NCBI RefSeq assembly: GCF_010614725.1 | Contig: NZ_JAAEHL010000010.1 | Location: 1-64,000 of the forward strand | Direction of reading: 5' to 3' | DNA from: Flavobacterium ajazii | GTDB lineage: Bacteria; Bacteroidota; Bacteroidia; Flavobacteriales; Flavobacteriaceae | Length of the DNA: 64,000 nt | Part shown: positions 26,813-34,401 of the stretch, piece by piece | How the letters are laid out: the number at the start of each line of letters is the position of its first letter | Position numbering within the stretch: position 1 is the first letter of the stretch | Position numbers and translations under genes: made by a program | The notes under the pieces: model-generated | Database searches by the model: none | What the model was told of the DNA's origin: nothing | The model's input: the letters and a program-made list of their open reading frames with translations, nothing else

Positions 26813-26879
26813 AAAAATAATTTATACAAACTACATCAAACTTTAAACGAACGACATAAAACAATCAATAATCCGTTTT
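26813..26879 (-). promoter_or_regulatory. Operator-like block B (candidate LytTR sites) upstream of susC
   Basis: Counterpart of block A. In transcript direction: TTATTGA (26871-26865), GTTCGT (26852-26847) and GTTTGT (26831-26826), the last two 21 bp apart. It lies in the 262-bp divergent region between susC and the LytS/LytTR genes, so it could also influence the regulator genes. Confidence 0.6.
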
Positions 26880-27021
26880 ACGAAAACGTTTTATAAACAA
26901 AAAAACATACAAAAAATCACTTTGCATAATTTTTTATTCAAAAAAATTGCGTTTTATCAACTAATTGTTTAAAGTTGCATAACCAAAACAAACTGCTTCT
27001 AAACCCAAACCATTCCTAAAG

Positions 27022-28071
27022 TTGAGCGAAATTCAAAAATTAAACTTTGACATTAAACTTCGAAATCATATCTGGTTCTGGGGCAGTTATTTCACTCTCA
27101 ATTTTTTAAGATGGGGCGCTTATTTTAACGACTACGAATATTCATTTAAATCGAATCTGATTGAATTTTCTCTTCACATTCCTTTGGTTTATTTTAACCT
27201 TTTTATTTTAGTCCGTCGTTATGTCCTGAAACAGAAATACATTAAGTATACGATTGCATTATTAGCAAGTCTTTTTGCAGTCTATTTACTAAAAACAGCC
27301 CTGACGTATTATATCGTTTCCGAAAACATCTGGCCCGAAGCAAATCGCGAATATCATCCTTTCGAAATAAACCATATCGTAGCTGTATGTATTGGCGAGT
27401 TGTATGTTCTCGCCATGGCATCATCTGTATACCTGACATTAACCTGGCTTCGTGAAAGAGAAAGAAACAGGTCGCTAAGAGAAAATCAGTTTAAAATAAA
27501 ACTCAAATACCTTGAGAATCAGATTCAGCCTCATTTTTTCTTCAATACATTAAATAATTTATATGCTTTATCCTTAGAATCTTCAGACAAGGTTCCGGAT
27601 GTAATCATGAAATTATCAAACCTGATGGAATATGTATTGTATGATGTAAAAGGAACCAAATTTGTCCCTCTGATAAAGGAAATAGATTATATCCAGAATT
27701 ATATCGAAATTGAAAAGCTCCGTTTTGAAAATGTGGAGGTCACCATTAATTTGGAGTGTGATATTGAAGATATCAAAGTTCCCCCCTTAATTTATATTTC
27801 ATTAGTTGAAAACGCCTTTAAGCATGGTGGGCTGCATAACAAAAACCTGAAAATTAAAATAAACTGTAAAGCTGTTGGCTCTAAACTGCATTTTGAAATC
27901 CTCAATAATTTTGTAATTTCACAAAAAAATGATTCAAAAAGCGGTATTGGATTAGTCAACACAAAAAAAAGACTGAAATTGATTTATAAAAATAATTTTA
28001 GCCTGCATTACAAAACAAAGCTGAATTACTATATAATAAGTTTGCAAATACCTATTCATAATGAAGATTAA
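27022..28071 (+). CDS. LytS-type membrane histidine kinase
   Basis: 349 residues from a TTG start; the frame has a stop at 26980 and no ATG until far downstream. Four hydrophobic segments (about 20-145) are followed by a His-kinase domain with the phosphoacceptor motif NQIQPHFFFNTLNNL (His171) and an ATPase domain with LVENAFKHGG and SGIGLVNTKKRL. It belongs to the LytS/YehU class, which pairs with LytTR regulators. It has no large periplasmic sensor, so the signal may be intramembrane or metabolic. It overlaps the regulator gene by 11 bp and diverges from susC. Confidence 0.9.
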   Translation: MSEIQKLNFDIKLRNHIWFWGSYFTLNFLRWGAYFNDYEYSFKSNLIEFSLHIPLVYFNLFILVRRYVLKQKYIKYTIALLASLFAVYLLKTALTYYIVSENIWPEANREYHPFEINHIVAVCIGELYVLAMASSVYLTLTWLRERERNRSLRENQFKIKLKYLENQIQPHFFFNTLNNLYALSLESSDKVPDVIMKLSNLMEYVLYDVKGTKFVPLIKEIDYIQNYIEIEKLRFENVEVTINLECDIEDIKVPPLIYISLVENAFKHGGLHNKNLKIKINCKAVGSKLHFEILNNFVISQKNDSKSGIGLVNTKKRLKLIYKNNFSLHYKTKLNYYIISLQIPIHNED

Positions 28072-28762
28072 ATGCCTGTTAATCGATGATGAACCTTTAG
28101 CTATCAAAGTTTTACAAAATTACTTTACAAATTTTCCTGACTTTGAGATTATAGGCACATTCAATAATTCTTTAGAAGCACTCGATTTTATAAACAGTAC
28201 TCCTGTTGATGCCGTTTTTCTGGACATCAACATGCCTATGATGACCGGTTTTGAATTAATCAGCTTAATCGAAAACAAAACAAAAGTCATAATCACAACC
28301 GCTTTTAGGGAATTTGCGGCTGAAAGCTATGATCTTGACGTTCTGGATTATCTGGTAAAACCTATTCCGCTGCCAAGATTCATTAAATGCATCAATAAAA
28401 TTGCCACCGAATACAATTTAAAAAACAATATTAAAACAGAAATAGCCAAAGGTGATTCACATATTTTTATCAAAGTCGATAAAAAAATGATCAAAATTGG
28501 TGTTGAAGAGATTCTTTTTGTCGAAGGAATGAAGGAATATATCAAAATTGTTACTCCCGATAAAACTTATATTACCCATAAATCAATTACTTCACTTTCT
28601 GAAGAATTACCTAATGACAAATTTTTGCGTATTCACAAATCCTATGTGATTGCTCTTAATAAAGTAAAATCAATTGAAGGAAACAAAATACAAATAAACT
28701 CTTACACTATTCCAATTGGAAGAAATTACAGCAAGGATGTTAAGAGTAAAATCCTGGAATAA
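28061..28762 (+). CDS. LytTR-family DNA-binding response regulator
   Basis: 233 residues. Receiver domain 1-120 with acidic pair Asp9-Asp10, phosphoacceptor Asp55 in AVFLDINMPMMTG and the conserved Lys in LDYLVKPIP. The LytTR domain (about 135-233) has VEEILFVEGMKEYIKI, THKSITSLSEELP and RIHKSYVIALNKV. It is translationally coupled to the kinase. LytTR domains bind direct repeats, and matching candidate sites occur upstream of nagB and susC. Its likely job is to control this chitin/GlcNAc locus, as proposed for the two-component pair in F. johnsoniae's chitin locus (from memory). Confidence 0.92.
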   Translation: MKIKCLLIDDEPLAIKVLQNYFTNFPDFEIIGTFNNSLEALDFINSTPVDAVFLDINMPMMTGFELISLIENKTKVIITTAFREFAAESYDLDVLDYLVKPIPLPRFIKCINKIATEYNLKNNIKTEIAKGDSHIFIKVDKKMIKIGVEEILFVEGMKEYIKIVTPDKTYITHKSITSLSEELPNDKFLRIHKSYVIALNKVKSIEGNKIQINSYTIPIGRNYSKDVKSKILE

Positions 28763-28802
28763 CTTTTACTTAATCGATATCGTAATTCTTAAAAAAATAA
28801 CA

Positions 28803-28833
28803 CATTGTTGAATAAATTGTGCTGTTTGTATAA
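28803..28833 (+). promoter_or_regulatory. Possible weaker third operator (block C) upstream of the MFS gene
   Basis: GTTTGTATAA (28824-28833) matches the conserved proximal core, in the same orientation to its gene. The bases just upstream (ATTGTGCT, 28816-28823) resemble block A's ATTGAGCA. The distal half-site 21 bp upstream is CATTGT, a poor match. No -7 box at the equivalent distance. Confidence 0.3.
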
Positions 28834-28935
28834 TTTCTGCATTTTTTATGCTTTTATATTTTTTTTTGATAATTGTAACAAATATATTTACGTCTTTCAA
28901 AACCACTAAAAACATAAAAAAAACTAAATTAAATT

Positions 28936-30405
28936 ATGAATTCAGAAAATGTACAGACCAAGTGGGGACAATTCATTTCGTTGATAATTGTCTTCTTCTT
29001 TTGGGGTTTCGTTGGTTCTGCCAATGATATTTTAATCCCCGTATTCAAAAAAGTTTTTACTTTATCGCAGGTTCAGTCACAATTAGTAGCCTGGGCCTTT
29101 TATGCTGCCTATTTTGTAGGCTCGATAATTTTCTTTTTAGTATCCCTAAAAGTTGATGTTTTACAAAAATTTGGATATAAAAAAACACTTTCAGCCGGTT
29201 TAATCCTTTCTGCCGTAGGTTCCTTTTTATTTGTTCCTGCTGCTTCAATGGAAAGCTTCCCATTCTTTTTAACGGCTTTATTTACTGTGGGTTTAGGATT
29301 TTCGATTCAACAGATTGTAGCAAATCCTTTAGCCATCAAAATGGGAAGCCCAACAACAGGCGCACATCGCCTAACTTTAGCCGGAGGTGTAAACTCTTTT
29401 GGAACAACAATTGGTGCTATTTTACTGGGAATCGCTTTATTCGGAATGGGAGATAACAAAAAAACAGCACTTTCATTAGAAGACATCAAATTACCCTTCA
29501 TTATACTCGGACTGGCTTTTATTGCTGTGGCAGTTTTTATGAACTTCTCTAAAATTGAAGATCCCGAAAAAGAGGAAGAAGCAATAATCAAACACGCTCA
29601 TGAAAAATTCAATATTTTAGACTACCCACAACTTTATTTGGGAATGCTGGCTATTTTTATTTATGTTGGAACGGAGGTAACCATCATTAGTAATTTACCG
29701 GCTTTACTTCATACTTCAGAGTTTGGAAACATTCTTGAAGATGCTATTGCACCTTTTATAGCTCTTTATTGGGGAAGTTTAATGATTGGTCGCTGGAACG
29801 GTGGGGTCAATGTATTTGATTTACCAAAAGTGGCTGTTACAGCTCTTAAATTCATTGTTCCGGCTTTAGGATTTGCTGTTATTATTGGAGCCAACATATT
29901 TGCAGGTCATGATGTTTCCGGATTTTACATCTACCCTGTCTGGATTTTAATTTTCATAGCTGTAAGTTTCGTTGGAGGAAAAAACGCAGGCAAAACATTA
30001 ATGCTTTTCGGTCTTTCAGGCGTAACCATGATGCTTATTGGATTGGTTTGCACAAATACCGAAATTGCTAAATTCTTTCTTATATCAGGAGGCTTATTCC
30101 TGTCAATCATGTGGCCTTCAATTTTCGATCTGGCTATTGCAGGATTAGGAAAAAATACTGGTAAAGCATCTTCATTCCTGATTATGATGATTCTTGGAGG
30201 AGGAGTTATCCCATTAATACAGGGAAGAATCTGTGATATCGACATAACAAGTCCAAATGGTATTTTCGGAATCACATGGACACATTTCTCTTATATTGTT
30301 CCGCTTATTGGTTTCGCTTATTTAGGATTCTACGGCTATTACTGCCCTAAAATATTAAAAAAACAAGGCATTAACCATGTTGAAGGTGGTGGCGGAGGTC
30401 ATTAA
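28936..30405 (+). CDS. nagP: Sugar MFS transporter of the FHS family, probable GlcNAc permease
   Basis: 489 residues with about twelve hydrophobic segments. Family signs: FFFWGFVGSANDILIPVFKK, YFVGSI, the GLGFSIQQIVANPL segment of fucose/glucose symporters (FucP/GlcP-like) and a C-terminal half with YVGTEVTI. Such proteins import monosaccharides with H+ or Na+. Within this locus GlcNAc is the natural substrate and the NagP assignment rests on context. The C-terminal tail is a His/Gly-rich GGGGGH. It is 173 bp after the regulator gene and is followed by a strong terminator. Confidence 0.82.
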   Translation: MNSENVQTKWGQFISLIIVFFFWGFVGSANDILIPVFKKVFTLSQVQSQLVAWAFYAAYFVGSIIFFLVSLKVDVLQKFGYKKTLSAGLILSAVGSFLFVPAASMESFPFFLTALFTVGLGFSIQQIVANPLAIKMGSPTTGAHRLTLAGGVNSFGTTIGAILLGIALFGMGDNKKTALSLEDIKLPFIILGLAFIAVAVFMNFSKIEDPEKEEEAIIKHAHEKFNILDYPQLYLGMLAIFIYVGTEVTIISNLPALLHTSEFGNILEDAIAPFIALYWGSLMIGRWNGGVNVFDLPKVAVTALKFIVPALGFAVIIGANIFAGHDVSGFYIYPVWILIFIAVSFVGGKNAGKTLMLFGLSGVTMMLIGLVCTNTEIAKFFLISGGLFLSIMWPSIFDLAIAGLGKNTGKASSFLIMMILGGGVIPLIQGRICDIDITSPNGIFGITWTHFSYIVPLIGFAYLGFYGYYCPKILKKQGINHVEGGGGGH

Positions 30406-30430
30406 ATCATAAAAGTAAGTAAATAAATAG

Positions 30431-30476
30431 AAAATTCCAAATTCCAATGATCGATAAAATTGGAATTTGGAATTTT
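30431..30476 (+). terminator. Terminator of the sugar MFS gene
   Basis: AAAATTCCAAATTCCAAT (30431-30448) pairs perfectly with ATTGGAATTTGGAATTTT (30459-30476) and is followed by more T residues; 18-bp stem. Confidence 0.85.
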
Positions 30477-30496
30477 TTTATTGTTTTTTTGAAATT

Positions 30497-30991
30497 CTAT
30501 TTTGCCGTTATAATCGCATTTAAGTTTTTCTTAAAAATAGCTTTATTTTTTTCGGTCAGCATATACACCACATCTTTATCAGCATGAACAATAACTTTGT
30601 CAATATTTGCTGTCAAAAGTGCCTGAGGATCTTTAATTTTTAAAGTGCAGGCGCCATCAAAAAAACCATCCTCTTCAATTATTTTTCGGGCTTCAATCTC
30701 TGTTCCGTCATTTAGTACAGCAGAAATAGTCAATTCCTTATTCGGTGTCTGTGAATAAAATCCGTCCATAACTAAAAGCAGTCTGTAAATATTCTTGAGT
30801 TCAGGTCCTTTAAACTCATGACGGGTAATATTGTAACGCAGTCCTTTTGCCAGTGTCTGAAACTTAACTGTACAATCCAATTCAAAAGTGGCTACATCAC
30901 CGGCTTCATTTACTCCTTTGAGCACACTAGCCTGTGCGTTGGATGCCATACTAACAAACAAAAATGCTAAAATAAGAATACCTTTTTCCAT
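30497..30991 (-). CDS. Exported protein of unknown function
   Basis: 164 residues from the ATG at 30991 (MEKGILILAFLFVSMASNAQ), which gives a clean signal peptide cleaved after SNAQA; an ATG 15 codons upstream would bury it behind an aromatic stretch and is less likely. The mature part is mostly beta-strand with a Cys pair (ELDCTVKF and DGACTLKI). I recognise no family. It converges with the MFS gene and lies upstream of nothing on its strand but intergenic DNA. The role is unknown; periplasmic location is inferred. Confidence 0.65.
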   Translation of the reverse strand: MEKGILILAFLFVSMASNAQASVLKGVNEAGDVATFELDCTVKFQTLAKGLRYNITRHEFKGPELKNIYRLLLVMDGFYSQTPNKELTISAVLNDGTEIEARKIIEEDGFFDGACTLKIKDPQALLTANIDKVIVHADKDVVYMLTEKNKAIFKKNLNAIITAK

Positions 30992-31082
30992 ATGTAGTTC
31001 TTTTTGAGACACATAAAAATAAAAAAAAATCGCCATGTTTCTGCTGAAAATGACGATTTTAATTGTTTATTTAAAAAGTAAA

Positions 31083-31739
31083 CTATTTGTTACCTTTCTC
31101 AAAATCAGCTACAAACTGAGCTAATCCGATATCTGTTAAAGGATGTTTCAACAATCCAGCGATAGCAGACAATGGTCCTGTCATAACATCTGCACCAATT
31201 TTAGCACAGTTTACAATATGCATTGTGTGACGTACAGAAGCAGCTAAGATTTGAGTCTCATATCCGTAGTTATCATAGATTTCTCTAATTTCCTGAATCA
31301 AATTCAGACCATCTGTAGAAACATCATCCAAACGACCAATGAAAGGCGAAACGTAAGTCGCTCCCGCTTTTGCTGCCAATAAAGCCTGACCTGCAGAAAA
31401 CACAAGTGTTACATTAGTTTTAATTCCTTTATCAGAAAAATATTTTGCAGCCATTACCCCTTCTTTTGTCATAGGCAATTTTACTACGATCTGCTCATGC
31501 AATTCAGCCAATTCTTCACCTTCTTTCACCATTCCTTCAAAATCCAGCGCATTTACTTCAGCACTTACATCACCATCAACAAGATTACAGATATCAACAT
31601 AATGTTTCAAAATGTTGTTTTTTCCTGTAATTCCTTCTTTTGCCATCAATGACGGATTAGTCGTTACACCATCCAAAACACCCAATGCCTGTGCTTCTTT
31701 AATCTGAGCTAAATTAGCTGTATCAATAAAAAATTTCAT
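31083..31739 (-). CDS. fsa: Fructose-6-phosphate aldolase / transaldolase-like protein (FSA/TalC family)
   Basis: 218 residues, the short transaldolase form. Seen: MKFFIDTANLAQIKEA, VTTNPSLMAKEG, the Schiff-base lysine strand IVVKLPMTKEG, TNVTLVFSAGQALLAAKAGA, VSPFIGRLDD and ILAASVRH. It either cleaves fructose-6-phosphate to dihydroxyacetone and glyceraldehyde-3-phosphate or acts as transaldolase in the pentose phosphate pathway; in Bacteroidota the latter is common. It is monocistronic, followed by an intergenic repeat element. Confidence 0.9.
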   Translation of the reverse strand: MKFFIDTANLAQIKEAQALGVLDGVTTNPSLMAKEGITGKNNILKHYVDICNLVDGDVSAEVNALDFEGMVKEGEELAELHEQIVVKLPMTKEGVMAAKYFSDKGIKTNVTLVFSAGQALLAAKAGATYVSPFIGRLDDVSTDGLNLIQEIREIYDNYGYETQILAASVRHTMHIVNCAKIGADVMTGPLSAIAGLLKHPLTDIGLAQFVADFEKGNK

Positions 31740-31770
31740 AATTATATTTATTTAATTGTGTTCATAATTT

Positions 31771-31858
31771 GGGCGTGCCCCAAGGGTCGGGTGTTCCGCT
31801 GTATCTTTTTGTTTTTAAAGAAAAAACAAAAAGGATGCCGCTTCACCCCCTCACGCAA
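31771..31858. repeat. GGGCGTGCCC...CCTCACGC intergenic element
   Basis: A GC-rich start (GGGCGTGCCC, itself near-palindromic), a central hairpin CTTTTTGTTTTT (31805-31816) with AAAAACAAAAAG (31822-31833), and an end reading GGATGCCGCTTCACCCCC then TCACGC. I recognise this layout as a dispersed intergenic repeat of flavobacteria. The GGATGCCG word recurs at 47310-47317. Confidence 0.6.
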
Positions 31859-31884
31859 AGCCGGGGCAAAATTACAATTTAAAA

Positions 31885-32085
31885 TTACTTCGAAGAATTG
31901 TTTTTGTTCAATTCTTTCAATTCATCTCTAATTTCTTCTAAAACCCTTAAAGTATCTTCTTTATAAACTTCAGAATTATTGATTTTATCACTTATTGAGC
32001 TCAGTATTCTTCGAACAATAAACCAGACAAAAACTAAAAACAGAATCCCTAAAATACTTGGTAAAAATTCAGTAACCTTATCCAT
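31885..32085 (-). CDS. Small single-pass membrane protein
   Basis: 66 residues: one hydrophobic segment (SILGILFLVFVWFIVRRIL, about 10-28) followed by a charged helix (VLEEIRDELKELNKNN) likely to form a coiled coil. No family recognised. It starts 4 bp after the SDR gene stop on the same strand, so the two are almost certainly cotranscribed. Function unknown; small size and lack of motifs limit confidence. Confidence 0.6.
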   Translation of the reverse strand: MDKVTEFLPSILGILFLVFVWFIVRRILSSISDKINNSEVYKEDTLRVLEEIRDELKELNKNNSSK

Positions 32086-32089
32086 AACT

Positions 32090-32893
32090 CTACAATTTAT
32101 AATGATTCATCAGCATTTTTTCATATACCTTGTCCGGAAGCGCACGTTTTAAAACAATTGAAAACTTCTGCATAAAAACCCCTACTTTATAATGCACTTT
32201 TGGACTCTTTTCCTGCATGATTTTATAAACAGCCTCTGCCATTTCATTCGGATTGCTTCCTGCGTCTACATGCTCATTCATTGTTGCAAGTGTCTCACCG
32301 TATACTTTTTCATAAGCCGAACCTTTTACAACAGGTGCATGATATCGTCCCGATGCAATATTCGTAGCAAAATCACCCGGAGCAACATTGGTAATCTCAA
32401 TTCCAAATTGTTTTACTTCCATTCGCAAAGCTTCTGTAATCAGTTCCAAAGCTCCTTTTGATGCCGAATAAACACTTCGGTATGGCAATCCCATATAAGC
32501 AGCAATCGAGGTAATATTGATAATCAGACCTGATTTTTGTTCACGCATTTGTGGCAAAACAGCCTTCATCACTTCGATCGGACCAAAAAAATTGGTTTCA
32601 AAATTATTCTTGATTTCCTCCATCGGGATCTCTTCCAAAGGACCGGTAATTCCTACACCTGCATTATTAATCACAACATCTAACCTTCCTGAAGTTTTTA
32701 TAATTTCAGAAACAGCAGTTTTTATTGATTCCGTATTTCGGACATCCAAAGCCACAAGCGGAAAAACAGAATTCAACACTTTCTCCGGATTCCTGCTCGT
32801 TCCATAAACAACGAAACCTTTTTGATGTAAAAATTCTCCAATTGATTTTCCAATCCCTGAGGATCCTCCGGTAATTAAAACTACTTTGCTCAT
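32090..32893 (-). CDS. Short-chain dehydrogenase/reductase
   Basis: 267 residues, classical SDR. Rossmann glycine motif GGSSGIGKSIG (about 8-18), LDVVINNAGVG, catalytic Ser in INITSIAA and YxxxK in YSASKGALELI. The NADP preference is suggested by the Arg in TSRNPEKV after strand 2. The substrate is unknown; the C-terminal segment HYKVGVFMQKFSIVLKRALPD resembles SDRs annotated only as oxidoreductase. Followed directly by the small membrane protein gene. Confidence 0.88.
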   Translation of the reverse strand: MSKVVLITGGSSGIGKSIGEFLHQKGFVVYGTSRNPEKVLNSVFPLVALDVRNTESIKTAVSEIIKTSGRLDVVINNAGVGITGPLEEIPMEEIKNNFETNFFGPIEVMKAVLPQMREQKSGLIINITSIAAYMGLPYRSVYSASKGALELITEALRMEVKQFGIEITNVAPGDFATNIASGRYHAPVVKGSAYEKVYGETLATMNEHVDAGSNPNEMAEAVYKIMQEKSPKVHYKVGVFMQKFSIVLKRALPDKVYEKMLMNHYKL

Positions 32894-33014
32894 TTTGAAG
32901 TTAGATGTTAAATGTTATAAATTAAACTTGATTATCTATGAGCAGAATTTGATTGAGGATTTAAAAACTTCTAACCTCTCACATATAACTTCTAACTCAT
33001 GAAAGGTCCAAAAA

Positions 33015-33038
33015 TAAAAAAATCCTCCCGAAGGAAGA
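33015..33038 (-). terminator. Terminator of the SRP RNA gene
   Basis: On the minus strand TCTTCC-TTCG-GGAGGA (33037-33022) is a 6-bp stem with a TTCG tetraloop, followed by seven T residues. Confidence 0.75.
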
Positions 33039-33070
33039 CTGCTTTTATATAAATTCTAAAAATAAAAAAT

Positions 33071-33163
33071 GGCAAGCGACCTACATCGCACCGCTCAACC
33101 ACGTACCCTTGCTATGTTCCCATCCTGGGGGAGTCTGCAGGAGCTGGTCGTGTAGGACTTGCC
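33071..33163 (-). ncRNA. ffs: Signal recognition particle RNA (small bacterial type)
   Basis: About 93 nt. The ends GGCAAG (33163-33158) and CTTGCC (33076-33071) close the terminal stem. Reading the minus strand, CCTACACGACC pairs with GGTCGC..GTAGG further along, and the apical half contains CCCCCAGGATGGGAACATAG and GCAAGGGTACGTGG, the layout of the flavobacterial SRP RNA that binds Ffh. A consensus promoter lies immediately upstream and a terminator downstream. Confidence 0.85.
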
Positions 33164-33167
33164 GATG

Positions 33168-33197
33168 CAAATATACAATCTTTTTATATTTTTGCAA
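33168..33197 (-). promoter_or_regulatory. Promoter of ffs
   Basis: On the minus strand: TTG (33197-33195), 19-nt spacer, TATATTTG (33175-33168). The RNA would start about 5 nt downstream, exactly where the SRP terminal stem begins (33163). The best-supported promoter in the window. Confidence 0.8.
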
Positions 33198-33252
33198 GAC
33201 CTTTGTTGCTATAAAAATATCGTTGTATATTGTACTATTCAAATTTTAAACC

Positions 33253-34305
33253 ATGAAAAAACATAACTTCCTAACTGCCATTTTATTAGGAATTACATTA
33301 ATTGGCTGCGGAGATAAAAATAAAGGTGAAAATTCTTTATTTACTATAGACGATTCTGCTTTTCCTGCACATTTTCTGCCACAGGAAGCTATTTCTATTG
33401 CTGTTTTAAATCCAAAATCGAAAGAAATCGACAGCATTGCCTACTTTGTAAACGACAAAAGAGTCGGAAGTACAAAAGGTACAGAAAAATTCAAATTCGA
33501 ATTAAAAGATCAAAAATTAGGGTATCAGTACCTAAAAGCAACTGTTTATTTTGGCAGTGATTCATCTGATGCTACAAAAAGAGTTGAACTCGTTTCAAAC
33601 GTTAATCCTAAATTATTAAAGTATAAAATCGTCAATACCTTTCCTCATGATAAAAAGGATTTTACTGAAGGATTGGAATTTTACAATGATACTTTATACG
33701 AAAGTACTGGTCAGGAAGGAGCTTCATTTATAAAAAAATACGATTATAAAACAGGTAAAGTTTTCAAAAAAATTGATTTGGATTCAAAATATTTTGGAGA
33801 AGGAATTACTTTTATAAACGGTAAATTATTTCAATTGACCTATAAAAACAAAAAAGGTTTTATTTATGATGCTAAAACATTAAAACTCGACAAAACTTTT
33901 GATTACGAAAAACAAATTGAAGGCTGGGGAATGACAAATGACGGAAAACATATCTATCAAACCGATGGAACTGAGAAAATCTGGAAAGTAGACCCTTCAA
34001 CTCAAAAAATGATAGATTATATAAATGTATATTCCGGAACTTCTAAAATTAAAGCCGTTAATGAGCTGGAATGGATTAACGGAAAAATCTACACGAATGT
34101 TTGGTTTAAAGATGCTGTTGCTGTTGTAAATCCAGAATCTGGTGCGGTAGAAGGAATTCTTGATCTTTCCGGTCTGCGAAAATTAACAACCGGTACAACA
34201 ACAGATGATGTTCTAAATGGAATTGCTTATAATCCTAAAACTAAAACTATTTTTGTTACAGGCAAAAACTGGGATAAAATGTTCGAAATAACCGTTTCAG
34301 AATAA
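33253..34305 (+). CDS. Glutaminyl-peptide cyclotransferase lipoprotein (plant-type propeller)
   Basis: 350 residues. Lipobox LIGCGDK near residue 19. After a beta-rich N-terminal domain (about 25-120), a five-bladed propeller of the glutamine cyclotransferase family starts at NTFPHDKKDFTEGLEF, with YESTGQEGASFIKKYD, FGEGITFINGKLFQLTY and NELEWINGKIYTNVW. These enzymes convert N-terminal glutamine to pyroglutamate, which fits T9SS-exported proteins whose mature N-terminus is often Gln. Location would be the periplasm or outer membrane. Monocistronic, divergent from ffs. Confidence 0.88.
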   Translation: MKKHNFLTAILLGITLIGCGDKNKGENSLFTIDDSAFPAHFLPQEAISIAVLNPKSKEIDSIAYFVNDKRVGSTKGTEKFKFELKDQKLGYQYLKATVYFGSDSSDATKRVELVSNVNPKLLKYKIVNTFPHDKKDFTEGLEFYNDTLYESTGQEGASFIKKYDYKTGKVFKKIDLDSKYFGEGITFINGKLFQLTYKNKKGFIYDAKTLKLDKTFDYEKQIEGWGMTNDGKHIYQTDGTEKIWKVDPSTQKMIDYINVYSGTSKIKAVNELEWINGKIYTNVWFKDAVAVVNPESGAVEGILDLSGLRKLTTGTTTDDVLNGIAYNPKTKTIFVTGKNWDKMFEITVSE

Positions 34306-34327
34306 ATCAAACCCAAATAATCTAAAA

Positions 34328-34385
34328 CACGAATTTCACAGATTTCACGAATTATTTCGTGATAATTTGTGAAATTTGTTTTTAT
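34328..34385. repeat. CACGAATTTCAC inverted repeat
   Basis: Tandem CACGAATTTCACAGATTTCA is mirrored after a short ACGAAttatTTCGT hairpin by TGATAATTTGTGAAATTTG. This type of stem between genes is common in flavobacteria and may also act as a weak terminator for the upstream gene. Confidence 0.5.
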
Positions 34386-34401
34386 ACAACACTCATAAAA
34401 A

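Noticed and set aside
29931..30275. 114-codon minus-strand frame
   Set aside because: Entirely antisense to the sugar MFS gene with no motif.
30992..31036. Upstream ATG extending the 164-residue exported protein
   Set aside because: It would place 15 residues before a clear signal peptide.
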